From Chitinophagaceae bacterium (GTDB taxonomy: Bacteria > Bacteroidota > Bacteroidia > Chitinophagales > Chitinophagaceae), in the NCBI GenBank assembly GCA_030151745.1, contig JASLDA010000057.1, positions 1 to 6,398 of the forward strand: DNA of 6,398 bases. The letters are read 5' to 3'. The position numbers were made by a program, and so were the translations under genes. Of this stretch, positions 5,875 through 6,398 are shown piece after piece; the stretch's first letter is position 1, and each line of letters opens with the position of its first letter. The notes beneath the pieces were generated by a model. The model made no database searches. It saw only the letters and a program-made list of their open reading frames with translations, and was not told where the DNA came from.

Positions 5875-6398
5875 CTAGTGGGCGGCGGCGCTGATGCTGA
5901 TGGTGACTGCTGAGGTGCCTACGCTGATGCTGGAGGGCATGGTGATATCATAGATGCTGGGCATCTGCGGCATGCCGGAAGGCACGTAGGGGGCAGGCCC
6001 GCCGAAGGCCCCGCAATCCACAGGCTGGCCGTTCAGGAGCCCGGCGCCTATGGCCGGCGAGCCGGTTTTGAGCATATAGCGCCTGTCGGAAGAATAGCCC
6101 GCGCCTGTCGTTCCGCCTGCGTACAGGCCGGCCAGGGTGGCACCGGTGATATTGCCGTTGCCCGCGGGCAGCTTGCTGTCTACAGATACATTGTTCAGGA
6201 ACGTATTGGCCGACTGGTAAATGCCGAAATCGGAATTGTTGAAGATATTGTTCTGGTAGACGAAATTGCTGGTAGTGAAGGAGTTGTTGCCCAGGAACGT
6301 GTTGTTGATGGCATAGCCGTCCACATTGGAGACCAACGAGGCCGAAATGTTGATCTGGTTGCCGATGATATTGTTGTAGATGAATAAGCCCCTGGTCT
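5875..6398 (-). CDS. 3' end of a right-handed parallel beta-helix repeat protein
   Basis: The frame is open from the right edge to a TAG at 5875-5877, giving about 174 residues of C-terminal sequence; the start lies outside the window. A TTG at 6334-6336 could be read as a start, but the frame continues upstream as TRGLFIYNNIIGNQINISAS, so this is an interior position. The Asn-rich ladder (YNNIIGN, INNTFLGNN, YQNNIFNNS, NTFLNNVSV) is typical of right-handed parallel beta-helix domains that bind or cleave polysaccharides. After it come LKTGSPAIGAG and DCGAFGG, usual at the end of such helices, and a tail (PSGMPQMPSIYDITMPSSIS, then ending SISAAAH). The visible part has no T9SS sorting domain. 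It is probably extracellular or surface-exposed. Whether it is an enzyme (lyase-like) cannot be told, since any catalytic region would lie upstream. It is followed by a long inverted repeat and the T9SS repeat gene. Confidence 0.85.
   Translation of the reverse strand, partial: TRGLFIYNNIIGNQINISASLVSNVDGYAINNTFLGNNSFTTSNFVYQNNIFNNSDFGIYQSANTFLNNVSVDSKLPAGNGNITGATLAGLYAGGTTGAGYSSDRRYMLKTGSPAIGAGLLNGQPVDCGAFGGPAPYVPSGMPQMPSIYDITMPSSISVGTSAVTISISAAAH

Noticed and set aside
5675..5875. 66-codon minus-strand frame with a GTG start overlapping the beta-helix stop
   Set aside because: It has no ATG, no recognisable domain or signal peptide, and it runs straight through the inverted-repeat region; more likely chance.
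1..6398. CRISPR array, defence system, phage or transposon
   Set aside because: There are no regularly spaced short repeats and no nuclease, integrase or transposase genes on either strand.

Overview
The window is a GC-rich (by eye roughly 60% G+C) chromosomal stretch, most likely from a member of the Bacteroidota. The Chitinophagaceae or a relative fits best. The grounds are two secreted proteins with signal peptides and C-terminal domains of the type IX secretion (T9SS type A) kind, the typical Bacteroidota region ending in a 'YYRLKQ..DGK..YS' motif ahead of one of those domains, a right-handed beta-helix exoprotein, and AraC regulators whose N-terminal half resembles DUF6597. The placement rests on protein architecture only; no rRNA or other marker is present.

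Every supported gene lies on the minus strand, so the window reads right to left. From the right edge: (1) the 3' end of a beta-helix surface or secreted protein (5875-6398, 5' end outside the window); (2) a 218-base gap rich in inverted repeats; (3) a T9SS cargo protein built from four 'EYF.D.DPG' repeats, an Fn3-like domain and a sorting domain (4076-5656); (4) and (5) two tandem paralogous AraC-family regulators of exactly 283 residues each (3165-4016 and 2238-3089); (6) a small cupin protein (1638-2204); (7) a second T9SS cargo protein with propeller-like repeats (76-1566); (8) the first 16 codons of another exported protein, cut by the left edge (1-49).

From gene 3 leftwards the gaps are short (59, 75, 33, 71 and 26 bases, taking the preferred start for gene 7), and I see no recognisable Bacteroidota promoter (TTG/TAnnTTTG) in them. 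Co-transcription is possible, but the sequence does not prove it. The most plausible functional pair is the second AraC regulator and the cupin protein 33 bases downstream. The two exported proteins look like independent surface or secreted products of the kind scattered through Bacteroidota genomes.

I found no CRISPR array, tRNA, rRNA, transposase, phage gene or recognisable defence system. The most notable features are the patchy nucleotide conservation between the two AraC genes, the four-fold Asp-rich repeat, and the cluster of inverted repeats at 5713-5866. None of these amounts to a demonstrated new system.
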